Assembly (NCBI GenBank): GCA_036346205.1
Contig: JARFJB010001977.1
Coordinates: forward strand, 723,001-787,000
Length of the DNA stretch: 64,000 nt
From: Vesta saturnalis
Taxonomy: Eukaryota > Arthropoda > Insecta > Coleoptera > Lampyridae
Reading direction: 5' to 3'
Part shown: positions 37,158 to 48,598 of the stretch, in pieces
Position numbering within the stretch: position 1 is the first letter of the stretch
How the letters are laid out: every line of letters starts with the position of its first letter
Notes under the pieces: model-generated
Told to the model about the DNA's origin: nothing
What the model saw: only the letters and a program-made list of their open reading frames with translations
Databases searched by the model: none
Program-made: the position numbers and the translations under genes

Positions 37158-37158
<1 letters not shown>

Positions 37159-37159
37159 G

Positions 37160-37290
37160 TTATAGACGTATCAAGCTCGGTATTGCAACAGTCTTTACGA
37201 GCACGACCCGCGCTAATATACAGAACGTTGTGTGCCGATTTTATACACATAATACATTATCCGTTCGTTATGAATCCCGGTAGCGTTTTC
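37160..37290 (+). repeat. Dispersed repeat P, direct copy
   Basis: Inverse of 32,430-32,578 (see there), with several point differences. It runs directly into a Tc3-like arm at about 37,295. Confidence 0.85.
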
Positions 37291-37294
37291 GATA

Positions 37295-37459
37295 TTTTCA
37301 TAGAAACTGAAAATAAAATAATACACAGGGTGTTCCGTTTAAAAATAGCAACTTTGATACTTTTCGTGTTTTTGGCACACCCTGTATAACATGAAAATAA
37401 TTTTAAAATGTCATAAAATAAAACTTTTTTAAAATCAAATACCTACTTTAGCTATAATA

Positions 37460-37460
<1 letters not shown>
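37295..37460 (+). mobile_element. Fragment of a Tc3-like right arm
   Basis: CATAGAAACTGAAAATAAAA, then the cassette CAGGGTGTTCC...GGCACACCCTG (37,326-37,384), matches 34,440-34,620 with about 30 bp missing after TTTTAAAATGT. It ends at a (TA)n array, as its relative does. Confidence 0.85.

Positions 37461-37461
<1 letters not shown>

Positions 37462-37528
<67 letters not shown>
37462..37528. repeat. (TA)n microsatellite
   Basis: TA run directly after the Tc3-like arm fragment. Confidence 0.98.
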
Positions 37529-37531
<3 letters not shown>

Positions 37532-38789
37532 GATATATCTAATTACCGTTTCCCCCCGTTGCGGCATCATTAATTTATTAGGATGATAAATATTTAACAT
37601 CTTTGATCCACGTGTGGGGTTCCATAAATTATTGATATAATTTATACTTTGATTATGTTCGCTATTTAATAAAATTGCCTCGACTCGCATACCAGGTGAT
37701 AGAGTTCAAGATTAGTTCAGTATTAAACATTTACGTTAGGTTATTTTGCAAAATAAAATCAATTATAATTATAAAATAAAGTTGGAATTATATAAAAATT
37801 CTTTTATTCAAACACCTTGTATCATATGCAATTGCACATATTGCACGCATACGGTTATTACCGAGTTGAATTTATGTCCACATTGTACCATGGCTAAACA
37901 ATGAAGATCATATAATTTCAGTAAGTATTCTTTGCTTTTTAATATAATATTGGATCAATATAAAATCAATGAATGGTTGTACTATTTGCAGACTGGTGTA
38001 TAATTTGCTTGAATCCTTTACATATGTACACATAGGTGTTAAGTGATAATCATCAACATAACCTCGAATATTAATATAAGACTCATAATACAATAATTTA
38101 TCTGCATACACATTTTATTTAATCGAAATTTTTTTAAATTTTATTTCTATTGAAGTAATAACACCATGTTAACTTTGTTAAAATAATTTTGTATTAAAAA
38201 AAGTAATTGAAAACTTCATTTAACTTCGATTGTTTAACGATAACACATCACTCGTACAAGAATTCACGTTAACCTTACTTATTACGTATTTCAAAAATTT
38301 CAATTGTTTTGATATCTGAATTATTTCAGGTTATACAAAACACGCGATCAATCTTAAATCTGAACCCATGTACACATCGAGTGACATGCTTTCAGCTTGA
38401 AGGATTGATAGACACTGTTTGGAAAATATAACAAAATCATATCATATCTTTGCCTAACAACCAATTTGATTGGAATAATTGTTCTATACAAACATAACAG
38501 ACCTTAACTTTGATTGGATAATCATATTTCTGAAATTTGCAAATTGTTACTTTTACACATAACGTTTTTATACGAGGACATATCTTAAACGCATGATTAT
38601 TTTTGAAATCTACACAAAATGCAGTTTTACATATACAAATTTACTTATATCTAACTTATCTTACTCTCTACAGGAAAACTATAAACTGAAATGGATTCTA
38701 TGACCCAAAAAACATAGGGATACATCACTCTTTAACATAAGTATAGTTTATTTTGAAAATTTCATCCCAACCTCTATGTTCATGACAAC

Positions 38790-38792
<3 letters not shown>
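37529..38792. other. Intergenic, nothing recognised
   Basis: AT-rich sequence. An 80-codon minus-strand ORF (37,448-37,690) runs partly through the TA array; its N-terminal part (MRVEAILLNSEHNQ) is not recognised. Confidence 0.4.

Positions 38793-38857
<65 letters not shown>
38793..38857. repeat. (TA)n microsatellite
   Basis: Pure TA run of about 65 bp, downstream (3' side) of the minus-strand PLE that follows. Confidence 0.97.
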
Positions 38858-38861
<4 letters not shown>

Positions 38862-39399
38862 AAATTCATATCATAGATGGAGTAGTATGTAGCAATTTTT
38901 CAAATTAAGAAAAGCCAACAAGTTATAATAAAAGTTGCTATACTGGTCTGTGTCAGATTTATCATTAACAAACAGTTAGTTTATTCTATTTTAATATAAA
39001 GATTTTAATCAAATTGCCATTTTAATAATTGCCTTGAAAATTTATGTATGATAATGTCTAAAAAATCATATAAATGCAATTCAGGTACGTACTAATACTA
39101 GTTTTAGGATTATGATTTCTTATATTATTTTTATTTCATTGTAGACATATGAAATTCCTATTGTATATTTTTGATAATCCTACAAATTAGTAGCAAAACC
39201 TATTGTTAATGTGTGAAGCTTTCGGAATGCTTTATTCCTTATCAAGACAAGCTAGAAATATTATTAAAGGTAAATAAATTAAATAATACAAAGAACATGC
39301 CTAACGTGACAAAGTTAAAAACAAAACTGACAATAGGAGATATTAAGAAACTAAAAGGAATTGACAATGTTTCGATAGTAAAACTAAATCAAATGTGAA
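38858..39399. other. 3' flank of the minus-strand PLE, no separate feature
   Basis: AT-rich; the small plus-strand ORF at 39,213-39,398 is a shadow of the PLE's C-terminal coding strand. Confidence 0.35.
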
Positions 39400-39564
39400 A
39401 TAATATACGGGTGGTTACGTATTAAAAACACTAACAACGTTGTGCAATGAGATCAAAATAATAAAAGGAAAAATAAAGGTCACAAAAATCACTAAAAAAA
39501 TGGACAATGTCAAATAAAGGCTTAGAGATAAAAAGATTTTTATGATTATTAGTTGAAATTTGAT

Positions 39565-39780
39565 CTAAAAACTATGGTCGTAAGATAATATGTAATTACA
39601 AATACTGCTAGGTTTCTTAATTTCTGATTTCTTATTAAGAGTATTGCTGCTTTCATTAATGCAGACTATTTTACGAAAAAGACGTTTAGTTAAATTATTT
39701 TCTTTACATAATATAGTAATTGTTAAAATTTCCCCTATGTTCACCTTAAAACAGTACTTACATGTGATAGAATAAACCAC
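39565..39780 (-). pseudogene. PLE GIY-YIG domain remnant
   Basis: VYSITCKYCFKVNIGE corresponds to the GIY-YIG start (VYSI.C..C...YIGE, with Y replaced by N). Further on LFRKIVCINESSNTLNKKSE and SICNYILSYDHSF match the tail of this family. The domain would act as the target-nicking endonuclease. It is separated from the RT by several stops. Confidence 0.7.
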
Positions 39781-40139
39781 ATTTGGATTTTTTAATGTTA
39801 AGGGAGATTTAATTTTAGTGTATAGGTTACTTAAAGTTTTGATGTTACTTGTGGCTATCTTGGCTTGAGCACCTTCAATATCGGAGGGTAAGAAAAGCTA
39901 TGTAAGGTAATGAACCATACAACATATAATCATTGTCATGAGGATCAAGATCACTATTTATTAAAAAAGCTGGTTTAGAATTATCACGATGAGGTGTATT
40001 GAAAATAAGTTTATTAAGTAAATATCTAGGAAATAACTTTCTAGTAATATATTTCTAAGTGTATTAAGACCATTTTTAAGAGAATTAATACGAGAATGTT
40101 ATATAACTCTATTATTTAATGTTAAGACAAAATTGGTTT

Positions 40140-40613
40140 TCATTTTAAAAGGATGCAACTAATGAAAGGATTGCTATAAAAAGGTTTTCTATACCATTCT
40201 GTACGTAGTATGTTATAAAAGTTTCTGTGGATCAACATGTCTGAGAATGGTATGCAACTATTATCATCTCTTTCATGTGTGAACTGTAAATGTTCATTGC
40301 AATTATTAAAGATTGTCAAAACCTCGTCTATTTTATCTTCAGTTACAGATAGGATTAGGTCATCAACATATCTCTTAATAAAAGGTATATGGAAGTGTAT
40401 TTTACCCAAACAAGCAGTAATCCAGTCATCAAGTACAAAATTACATAGGATTGGAGAAATCGGGGAACCCATAGGGGTACCAAAAATGTGTTTGTAGTAG
40501 TTATTACCAAAAATCAAGTAATTTGAATCAAACATAATTTTTAATAAATTTTTAAATGTGTTAAGGTTCATTTTACAATTAACAAAAATAGAAGGGTACC
40601 TAATGTTTTTCAA
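40140..40613 (-). pseudogene. PLE reverse transcriptase palm with intact YVDD
   Basis: A 157-codon open frame includes NLNTFKNLLKIMFDSNYLIF, motif B GTPMGSPISPILCNFVLDDW, motif C IPFIKRYVDDLILSVTEDKI (both catalytic Asp present), the EHLQFTHERDDNSCIPFSDM segment and EWYRKPFYSNPFIS. This is the best preserved RT core in the window. Stops lie on either side, and motif A is in the preceding broken frame. Confidence 0.9.
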
Positions 40614-40682
40614 TGCTAATCATAATTAACGTTAAAGGAAGATTAGTGTATGATGATACAACATCAAAACTGACATGATTTT

Positions 40683-41110
40683 TTACTCAATGCTAAAACA
40701 TAATTGTATAGGTAATTGGAAGTTAATAAATTTAATGAAAGCAAAAGAATCTTTGATGTAGGAATCGTTAGAAGTGTTACATGTTTTGGTTAAAATTTGT
40801 ATTAAATATTTAGCAAGTTTACTGTTAGGGGAGTTTATTGAAGATACAATAGGTCCAACAGATAATTCAGCTTTATGGATCCTAGACAAAGCATAAAAAC
40901 GTGGTGGAACTGCATTATAATAGTAAGAGTACTCCCTATATCTTTAGGAATAAGATTTAAGAGTACTAATGAATTTATTGGCTTTCTGTTGCAATGTGGG
41001 ATTATTAGGTAATTTAATAAAATATTTATTATCATTTAATAAACTAAGATATTTTGTATGAATCACACTTATTCATTGCCATAGTTACATTAGCCTTGTT
41101 ACTCTGAATA
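40683..41110 (-). pseudogene. PLE reverse transcriptase fingers region
   Basis: FIKLPNNPTLQQKANKFIST near 41,020, then in another frame YNAVPPRFYALSRIHKAELS, VGPIVSSINSPNSKLAKYLI and DSYIKDSFAFIKFINF. PPRFYALPKIHK and RPIVSSIN are typical PLE finger motifs. Separated from the palm by stops around 40,640-40,690. Confidence 0.8.
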
Positions 41111-41546
41111 ATTATTAATTCATGATGACTCTCTAGAAATCGCATTCATGAAACCAGTTATTTCAAAAATGAATTTTATCTTTTTCTTTAAGTATGAAGT
41201 TGGTGATAATGTTAGTACATTTGGATCTAAGCAGATTTCTTGTTTTGTTTGAAATCAAACATTCAACGTCAGCTAAAAAGGAAGAAATTTTAAAATCTTT
41301 AAAATGTGGATGTATACAAAATTTAGCTAAAAATTTTTAGTTCTAGTTGAAATGTTGAATTAACTTACATTTTTAATCCCATTTGTCTTGAATTGTAATT
41401 GCGAAGGCAACAAAAAATGTTCATTAATTTTGATTAATTCGTTTTCAACGTGTGTTAAATCAGTGAAAGTGGTTTTTATTTAAAGGTTGAGAAGAGATTT
41501 TCTTAACCTTGCAGTAAAATTGTATCTTGTTTCCTGTTATTACAAA

Positions 41547-41549
<3 letters not shown>

Positions 41550-41638
<89 letters not shown>
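41550..41638. repeat. (TA)n microsatellite, 89 bp
   Basis: Pure TA run between the PLE and the left end of the Tc3-like element at 41,641. Confidence 0.98.
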
Positions 41639-41640
<2 letters not shown>

Positions 41641-43928
41641 CAAGGGTGGCGCATTAGTGTGACAAAGTCCCATATCTCCTTTATTTAAAGAGATACAAAA
41701 AAAATTAAATACAAAATTGTAAGATATGTTCTGGTGCATATTCAAAAATATTTTTAATTATACGGGTAGATCATAAAAGCTTAGAAGTAATTTTTTTTTT
41801 AAATAGAAAACCCATATATATTATTACATATTTAGATTCTGCATACAATTTTAGACACATTTTATGTATAATGTCCTATACCTAAGTCTAACTGTTTTTG
41901 ACAAATTTCAAATTTTTTGTCAAAATGACGTTTGCAAGGCCAAAACATACGTGAAATCTTTTCTAATGAAGCCTTTATCAATTAGTTATGGTTGGTTTCC
42001 TTGGAAATGGGGACCTACTCTAATGAAGCTGTATTGATATTTTGTAATACATTCATACAGGGTGATCAAAATGGACAATAAAAGTAAATTCAAAAACCTA
42101 TAAAGTCATTTTTTTAATGGAAACCCCTATTTTTTAATTCTATCTTATTTAGCATTAAAAATAAGGGTGACTTTGTATAAGAGTGTATATTCCAAAAATT
42201 GTAGTTTTGAAATAATGACAATTTAACATTTTTTATTGTAAAAGGCTATACGGCTTTCAAGCTTTGTTTTAGTTGGCCGTGACGGCGGGCGCGGCGAAAC
42301 AAAAAAATCGAGCACTTCAGATCGAAATATTACAATTTATTGAACCCCATATAAATAATTATTTTATTAAACGAACTTAAAAGTAAAGACAATATTTTTT
42401 TGATTAAACAAATTATATCCTAATCCTAATCATAAACTTAACACCTCTAATGTAACTAAACCTGTAACTAATTATACAGATAAAAGTACTAGAAACACGT
42501 AAAATACGTACTACCTAATAAGTTATTCGAAATGTCCGCCTCTTTCTTGAATACACAATGCAATCTTCTCTCAAATTCGCTGCTTAAATTTCTACACATT
42601 TCAACACTAATGTTTTGAAAACAGTTTCTAATCCTAATCTTCATGTCTTCCTTTGTTGTAGGCGGTATTTTGTGAACCTGCTCTTTGACGTACCCCCATG
42701 CTAAAGTCCATTTTAGTAAGATCTGGGGATCTAGCAGGCCAAGCAACAGGCCTTCCCCTCCCAATCCAACATTTTGGATATCTAGCATTTAAAAAAGTTA
42801 TTATCGGACCTGTATGATGTACTGGGGCCCCATCATGAAGAAACCACATTTCTTGTTGCGTATCCTGTGGCACTTGACGCAACAAATTAGGTAGATGGTT
42901 TTGCAGAAAGTCTAAGTATACTTCCCCTGTTACTCGTTGATCAAAAAAATATGGTCCAATTACATGATTACCGACAACACCTCCCAAACATTTAAAGACC
43001 ATCTAGTTTGAGAAGTATATCTTACAAAATGTGGATTTTCGGTAGAATAGTAATGAAAATTGTGTCTGTTTACACTTCCGTTTCTGTGAAATGTGGTCTC
43101 ATCTGTAAATAAAATCAAATGAACAAAATTTCTTTGTTGGTTTATTTTGTTTTGAGCCCATTGACAAAATTCCAGTCGTCTTTGATAATCTTCAGGAACC
43201 AACTCTTGAAGTAGTTGAATGTGATAGGGTGCATTTTTTGAGACTTCAATATCCGCTGTACCGTACGTCGTTCAACACCAACCTGCTGAGAAATGGGTCG
43301 TTGTCCAATATATGGATTTTCGGTAACTATTAATAGTACAGCTAATTGATTTTCCTCAGTTTGTGCACGTTTTTCCCTAGTATTTTTTTCATATAGCACA
43401 TTACCAGTTCTTTCAAAACGCTCCAAAAGCTTTTCAAATGCCCTTCTTTCAGGTTGCCGTCTCTCTGGAAACCGTAGTTGATACAGTCTTCTTGCTAAGA
43501 GCGTATTCTTATCACTAGCTCTCAAAACAAAAATCATATCAACCATCTCGGCTTGCGAAAAATTCATTATTTACAATTTTAATTCAAGTTTTAAATCAAT
43601 TTGCTATAAAATACACTAATGCATCACACAAATTATCAACTGACAATAAATAATGACGTTTCTGATGATTTCTATTATTTTTATATGCCACGCCTCATCG
43701 TCAAAAACGGTTAGACTTAGGTATAGGACATTATACATAAAATGTGTCTAAAATTGTATGTAGAATCTAAATATGTAATAATATATAGGGTTTTCTATTT
43801 AAAAAAAAATTTTTTAATTATTTCTAAGCTTTTATGATCTACTCTGTATAATTTTTTTGTATTTAATTTTTTTGTATCCCTTTAAATAAAGGAGATATGG
43901 GACTTTGACACACTAATGCGCCACCCTG
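41641..43928 (-). mobile_element. Tc3-like transposon, nearly complete
   Basis: CAAGGGTGGCGCATTAGTGT (41,641) and CACACTAATGCGCCACCCTG (43,909-43,928) pair. The arms are inverted copies over about 260 bp (to about 41,910 and from about 43,725), including GACACATTTTATGTATAATG. A further end-like cassette (CAGGGTGATCAAAATGGAC...TTAATGGAAACCCC, 42,058-42,129) lies inside the left half. A full-length transposase with a few frameshifts is on the minus strand. Confidence 0.9.
42489..43567 (-). pseudogene. Tc3-like transposase, full length, about three frameshifts
   Basis: The ATG at 43,567 starts MNFSQAEMVDMIFVLRASDK, then LLARRLYQLRFPERRQPERR and AFEKLLERFERTGNVLYEK (DUF4817-type helix-turn-helix), ISQQVGVERRTVQRILK, and after a frameshift near 43,235 LVPEDYQRRLEFCQWAQNKI. 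Block 1 is LILFTDETTFHRNG. After a shift near 43,000 comes VVGNHVIGPYFFDQRVTGEV, block 2 MWFLHDGAPVHHTGP, and block 3 GRPVAWPARSPDLTKMDFS. A shift near 42,700 leads to WGYVKEQVHKIPPTT and the C-terminal SSEFERRLHCVFKKEAD. All three catalytic Asp remain, and long stretches are open, so the copy is young compared with its neighbours. Confidence 0.92.
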
Positions 43929-43940
43929 TGTATATGTATA

Positions 43941-46391
43941 CAGGGTGTCCCACTTTCGAGTACTACACTAAACTTGTTTTTTTAATGGAACATTCTATAT
44001 ATTTTTATATATTTGAATTCTCTGTTAAATGTTGAGCAAAATGACATAAGGTACTATGGGTCTACGACTAACGGTTCCTAAGTTATTGACATTTCCATGT
44101 AAAAAAAATAGTCAATTAAGTAGGCTCCTGTTCCGCCATTTTAAGAGATATCGGAGTGAAATTTTGGGATTTGTTTTCCCAATCTGTTTAGTTTTAGCTT
44201 CCATATTAACATTGCAGACCCTTTTCTTTGCATATAAAATTGCATATTAAATGGCACATCCTGTATTTTATTACAGATTTGAAATATTTTTACGGGCTTT
44301 CAATAGATACTCACTTTTTACTACCTATTCTTAAGTGCTTTTGAATTATTAAGTGATAAAGTTGAAAATTGTAAACATTTTTTCTTTTTGTTCATTTTGT
44401 CACAATATAAAATAAATAAAGACAATGTCATAATTGAAAGAAAAACAAAAATGAAACAATGCTAATTGCTATAAAACCGTGAAGCTATAGGTTTATGACA
44501 CAATTCAACATTTTGCATTATAAAAGAGCAACGCTTAATAATTATTTACTCGTAGAACTGCATAACTATTAACTTTAACTGAAAACTTAACATAAACTTT
44601 TAAATGGAGGTAAAGAGCACAATGAATTACAAATTTTATATTAAATGTTTAAAAATGTTTCCATTTGCAGCAATACACATTGTCAACCGCCTAGTAATGG
44701 TTGCTTTGACATTTTGAAGGGCGCTTCTTCGAATACTTCCAAAAGCCTCAGTAATTCGAAGTTTCATATTGGCTTGTGTAGGCAAATCACACCTTCTCTT
44801 TCACATATCCCACATAAAAAAGTCTAGGGGAGTGAGATCGGGTGATCTCGCTGGCCAAACAATGGGACCACCGCGACCTATCCAGCGATCTTCGCGCCAA
44901 TTTTGTGAAAACCGACATACTCGATTATGGTAGTGCGACGGGGATACATCACGTTGGTAATACATAACTTGTCGAGTATGTAGATTCTCATTTTCAAGCA
45001 ACTGTTGCAAATTTTCTTGAAAGAATTGTTGATACCTTTCGCCTGTCAAGCAACCATCGAAAAAGAAAGGTCCTATTACATCAGTTCGATAATACCACCA
45101 CACACATTCACAGTTCACTGATGCTAGTAATCTACTTGTCGTAATAGTGACTATTATGTTTATTAACGACTCCTATGCTATTAAAACTTTCTTCGTCGCT
45201 AAATAGCACAAAGTCAACAAAATTGGCTTGTTGGTGAATTTTGTCCTGAGCAAAATGCGACACGAGTTGTGAAATCTTGCGGTTGTAGGCTTTGATGCAA
45301 ACATAAATGGTAAGGGTGCTATTTATGTTTGCTTATAATTCTTTGTATTGAACTTACGTGAGGATTTTCTTGTCAATTTAATAAAACTGTCAACTCGTTT
45401 TCTTCGTTTGCAACTGTACAATTGTCTACATTTCTTATGACATTTCCTGTCTCTTCAAATCGCTCTCGAAGAAGTTGAAACGCTTCAGGTCTTGCATGTC
45501 TAGCTAAAGGGAATTTTTGTTTATAAATGCTGGATGCCAAGAAACAGTTCCTTTCAGCTTGTCCCAAAACATAGATCATATTAATCAGCTCTTCTTTTGA
45601 AAAATTCATCGCACACTAAGTAATAACGAAGTCACTATCAGATAATTATCTGACAATTCTTCACGAATTATTTACAATAAGTGGTTTTCATTTGTTAAGT
45701 TGTTAAGAAACAGAAAAACCAAGCTACTGTTATTCATTGTGTTCTTTAATTTCATTTTAAAGTTTATAGCTATGCAGTTCTGCGTGTAAATAATTATTAA
45801 GCGTTGCTCTTTTATAGTGCAAAATGTTGAATTGTGTCATATACCTATAGCTTCACGGTTTTAAAGCAATTAGCATTGTTTCATTTTTGTTTTTTTTTAA
45901 TTATGATATTGCCTTTATTCATTTTATATTGTGACAAATTCAACAAAAATAAGAAATGTTTACAATTTTCAACTTTATCACTAAATAATTCAAAAACACT
46001 TAGGAATAGGTAGTAAAAAGTGAGTATCTATTGAAAGCCCGTAAAAATGTTATTCAAATCTGTAATAAAATACAGGATATGTAATTTAATATGCAATTTT
46101 ATATGCAAAGAAAAGAGTCTGCAATCTGAATCTAGAAGTTAAAACTAGACAGATTGGAAAAACAAATCCCAAAATTTCACTCCGATATCTTTCAAGATGG
46201 CGGAACAGGAGCCTACTCAATTGACTAATTTCTTTACATGGAAATAACTTAGGAACCGTTAGTTGTAGACCCATAGTACCTTATATCATTTTGCTCAGCA
46301 TTTAACATAGAATTCAAATATATAAAAATATATAGAGTGTTCCATTAAAAAAGCACAAGTTTAGTGTAGTGCTCGAAACTGGGACACCCTG
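43941..46391 (-). mobile_element. Tc3-like transposon with 0.64-kb TIRs
   Basis: CAGGGTGTCCCACTTTCGAG (43,941) and CTCGAAACTGGGACACCCTG (46,372-46,391) pair, with TA on both sides. The arms (43,941 to about 44,585 and about 45,758 to 46,391) are inverted copies, including both small ORFs at 44,056-44,250 and 46,086-46,274, which are mirror images (GLRLTVPKLL / GLQLTVPKLF). The left end is 12 bp from the previous element. Confidence 0.93.
44643..45609 (-). pseudogene. Tc3-like transposase, decayed
   Basis: The ATG at 45,609 starts MNFSKEELINMIYVLGQAER, then FLASSIYKQKFPLARHARPE and AFQLLRERFEETGNVIRN (DUF4817-type). After a stop the frame reads FAQDKIHQQANFVDFVLFSD, which is block 1 (FSDEESF), later CVWWYYRTDVIGPFFFDG, LQQLLENENLHTRQVMYY, block 2 QRDVSPSHY (usually QHDGAPPHY; Asp kept) and block 3 GGPIVWPARSPDLTPLDFFM. 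The tail is ITRRLTMCIAANGNIFKHLI. Several stops and frameshifts make it inactive. Confidence 0.88.
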
Positions 46392-46512
46392 TATTTACAA
46401 AAATATTTTTCCAAGATGCTCCTCGTTGTTGACTACAATAATCTGTTATAATATTTTTTATTAAATCAACAGTATAGGCGTAATCTTCCACCCCCAAACC
46501 GTTGGTACACCC
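46392..46512. other. Spacer ending in a Tc-like terminus
   Basis: CCGTTGGTACACCCTGTATG at 46,498 is another end-like sequence, with no partner or transposase found. Confidence 0.45.
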
Positions 46513-46526
46513 TGTATGTATGTATG

Positions 46527-46609
<83 letters not shown>
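46513..46609. repeat. (TATG)n then (TA)n microsatellite
   Basis: Four TATG units and then a long TA run, directly following a Tc-like CACCCTG terminus. Confidence 0.97.
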
Positions 46610-46611
<2 letters not shown>

Positions 46612-46780
46612 CTAATTCTCACAAAATTTCTCCATTTTAAACTTAATACGAATTTAAAACAGCAACAAAAACGTAGGATACGCTCCTGGCAATTTGTTGA
46701 TCGACTTTTTTTCAAAATTTATGAAGTTCTTTCTCTGCTCGAACTATACACATAACATTATTTTTACTTATCACATGCTA

Positions 46781-46937
46781 CGATTCGCGCACACGCACAC
46801 GCACACGCACACGCACACGCACACACACTCGAACAGGCACAATGACATGCACTCGCACACGCACACACGCACACATGCGCACACATACGCGCACATACGC
46901 ACACATACGCACACACACGCACACACCCACAAGCACA
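46781..46937. repeat. ACACGC/CA-rich hexamer array
   Basis: CACACG and CACACA units on the plus strand (GTGTGC on the minus strand), directly attached to the truncated GIY-YIG end of a minus-strand PLE. ORFs in either strand across it are dipeptide artefacts. Confidence 0.95.
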
Positions 46938-47489
46938 TGATGGAGCAGACAATATTAGACCGTTCTAAGGTTAATCGAAGAGATTTAATTTTTGTGTATA
47001 AACAAGAAACAGTTTTAATGTTTAAATTAATACCTTCCGTGTTTATACAAACTTTAATAACTTTAGGAGTTAGATTAGGGATAAATGGCAATGACACGTA
47101 GGAAATAATGGTAGCTAGATTAGTATTAAGTTCATCATTAGGAATATTTGATTTGGTGAATTAGAATTATTAAAATTTTGGGTAGTATTAAAAAGTATTC
47201 TACTAAGTAATTTTCATGGATAAGAATTTTTTAATAAAATTTCTTTTAATAAACGTAAACCTTTGTGTTATAAAAAGAGGGTGAGACAATTTTAAAGCAA
47301 TAATGAGATTTGTTTTCATATGATATGGATGATTTGAATAAAAACTAATAAATCTCTTACTAAAAATAGTCTTACGGTACCATTCTGTGTGTAGAGTGTT
47401 ATGAATTCTTAAGAATGGGATACAATTATTTGTCTCTCTTTCACATACAAATTGTAGGTGTTCATGGTATGAGTTAAAATATCATTGAT
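46938..47489 (-). mobile_element. PLE fragment, minus strand, truncated in GIY-YIG
   Basis: The minus strand gives TEWYRKTIFSKRFISFYSNH near 47,360, PYHMKTNLIIALKL, then SLPFIPNLTPKVIKVCINTE and TVSCLYTKIKSLRLTLERSN, ending IVCSI where the GIY-YIG domain should begin. There it switches to the GTGTGC array. It is inverted relative to the following copy, around a centre near 47,491. Confidence 0.85.
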
Positions 47490-47494
47490 TATTG

Positions 47495-48598
47495 TTTATC
47501 AATTTTTATCTCAGACAATGAACACCTATAATTTACATGTGAAAGAAAGACAAATTATTGTATCCCTTTCATAGATATCATTGCTGATAAGAGATTCTAA
47601 TTACACTATGCGCACATAATGGTAACCTAAGCCTATCTTTAGTAAGAGATTTATTAGTTTTTATTCAAATCATCCATATCATATGAAAACAAATCTTATT
47701 ATTGCTTTAAAAAGAAGAGTGATGGACATGTCCCTTTTTAGACACACAGGTTTATGTTTATTAAAAGAAATTTTATTAAATAATTCTTATCCATTAAATT
47801 TACTTATCAAATACTTCTTAATACTAATCTAGCTACCAAAATTTCCTACTTGTCATTGCCATTTATCCCTAATGTAACTCCCAAACTTAGTAAAGTTTTT
47901 AAAAACATGGAAGGTATTAAAATTACCACCAGAATTGTTAAAACTGTTTCTAGTTTATACACAAAAGTTAAATCTCCGTTATTTACCTTAGAACGGTCGA
48001 TATTGTTACTCCATCCCTTGCACCAATTGTGATAAATGTTATATAGGACAAACTTCTAGGAATTTATCAGGTGGAATAATTTCTAATAAAAGAGACGTTA
48101 AAAGGGAAATCCAGTCATGTGCCTTAGCTGAACATGTTATAAACGAACATCATTGTATGAACTATAATAATGTTAAAATCCTAAAACCCGAAATTATTTT
48201 ATCTAAGAGATTATTTTTAGAAATGGTGTGTATTAATAACTGCAGAAACAGTTTAAACAAAAAAAAATATTAATAAACTGGGTTATATCTACAGCTATAT
48301 TCTACGTTTGAAGCTAAACCAGATTAATGTTTAACTCTTTTTATTTTCTCTTAATGTTAAATCGTTTTAATGTCAGTGATTGGTAACATATTCATTTTTT
48401 TAATGTATCCTAATTCACATTACTTTCTTTTGTTATATTGTCAATTTGAAATTTTGAAGTTATTGTTAGTACTATTAATCTGCCTTTACATTTTGTTTAC
48501 ATTTTATAATCCTCACGATAGTAAGTTTAACATTAATTATTACATAATTGTAACATTGTTCTTCATAAATTTTCTCGAAAGCTTGACTAAATCAAAGT
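47495..48598 (+). mobile_element. PLE fragment, plus strand, with 3' end
   Basis: The first 530 bp mirror the previous feature (for example TTCAAATCATCCATATCATA at 47,664 is the inverse of 47,319-47,338). It then continues into a full GIY-YIG region and a 3' untranslated tail ending CGAAAGCTTGACTAAATC, where the GTGTCC minisatellite starts. No RT palm is present. A second copy of the tail lies beyond the minisatellite. Confidence 0.85.
47850..48272 (+). pseudogene. PLE linker plus GIY-YIG domain
   Basis: SLPFIPNVTPKLSKVFKNME, then TVSSLYTKVKSPLFTLERS (47,850-47,996), and after a frameshift CYSIPCTNCDKCYIGQTSRN from 48,004, the GIY-YIG core with a normal YIG. It continues ISNKRDVKREIQSCALAEHV, INEHHCMNYNNVKILKPEII and LFLEMVCINNCRNSLNKKK. 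The endonuclease domain is open from 48,004 to its stop, though detached from any RT. Confidence 0.88.

Larger units (their letters stand above)
39400..41470 (-). mobile_element. Penelope-like element (second family), minus strand
   Basis: PLE coding text runs right to left: N-terminal region from about 41,440 (NELIKINEHFLLPSQLQFKT), RT fingers 41,035-40,683, RT palm with YVDD 40,613-40,140, linker near 39,860 (ATSNIKTLSNLYTKIKSPLT) and a GIY-YIG domain 39,780-39,565. Frames are broken in many places. The family resembles the copies at 46.9-50.2 kb, which share the SLYTK.KS linker. Confidence 0.85.

Noticed and set aside
44056..44250. Two similar ORFs in opposite orientation (44,056-44,250 and 46,086-46,274) as a possible gene pair
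   Set aside because: They are the two arms of one transposon's TIR, hence mirror images; no known domain.
46694..47101. 135-codon plus-strand and 108-codon minus-strand ORFs through the CA/GTGTGC array
   Set aside because: The repetitive halves come from the microsatellite. Only the PLE linker on the minus strand is real coding ancestry.
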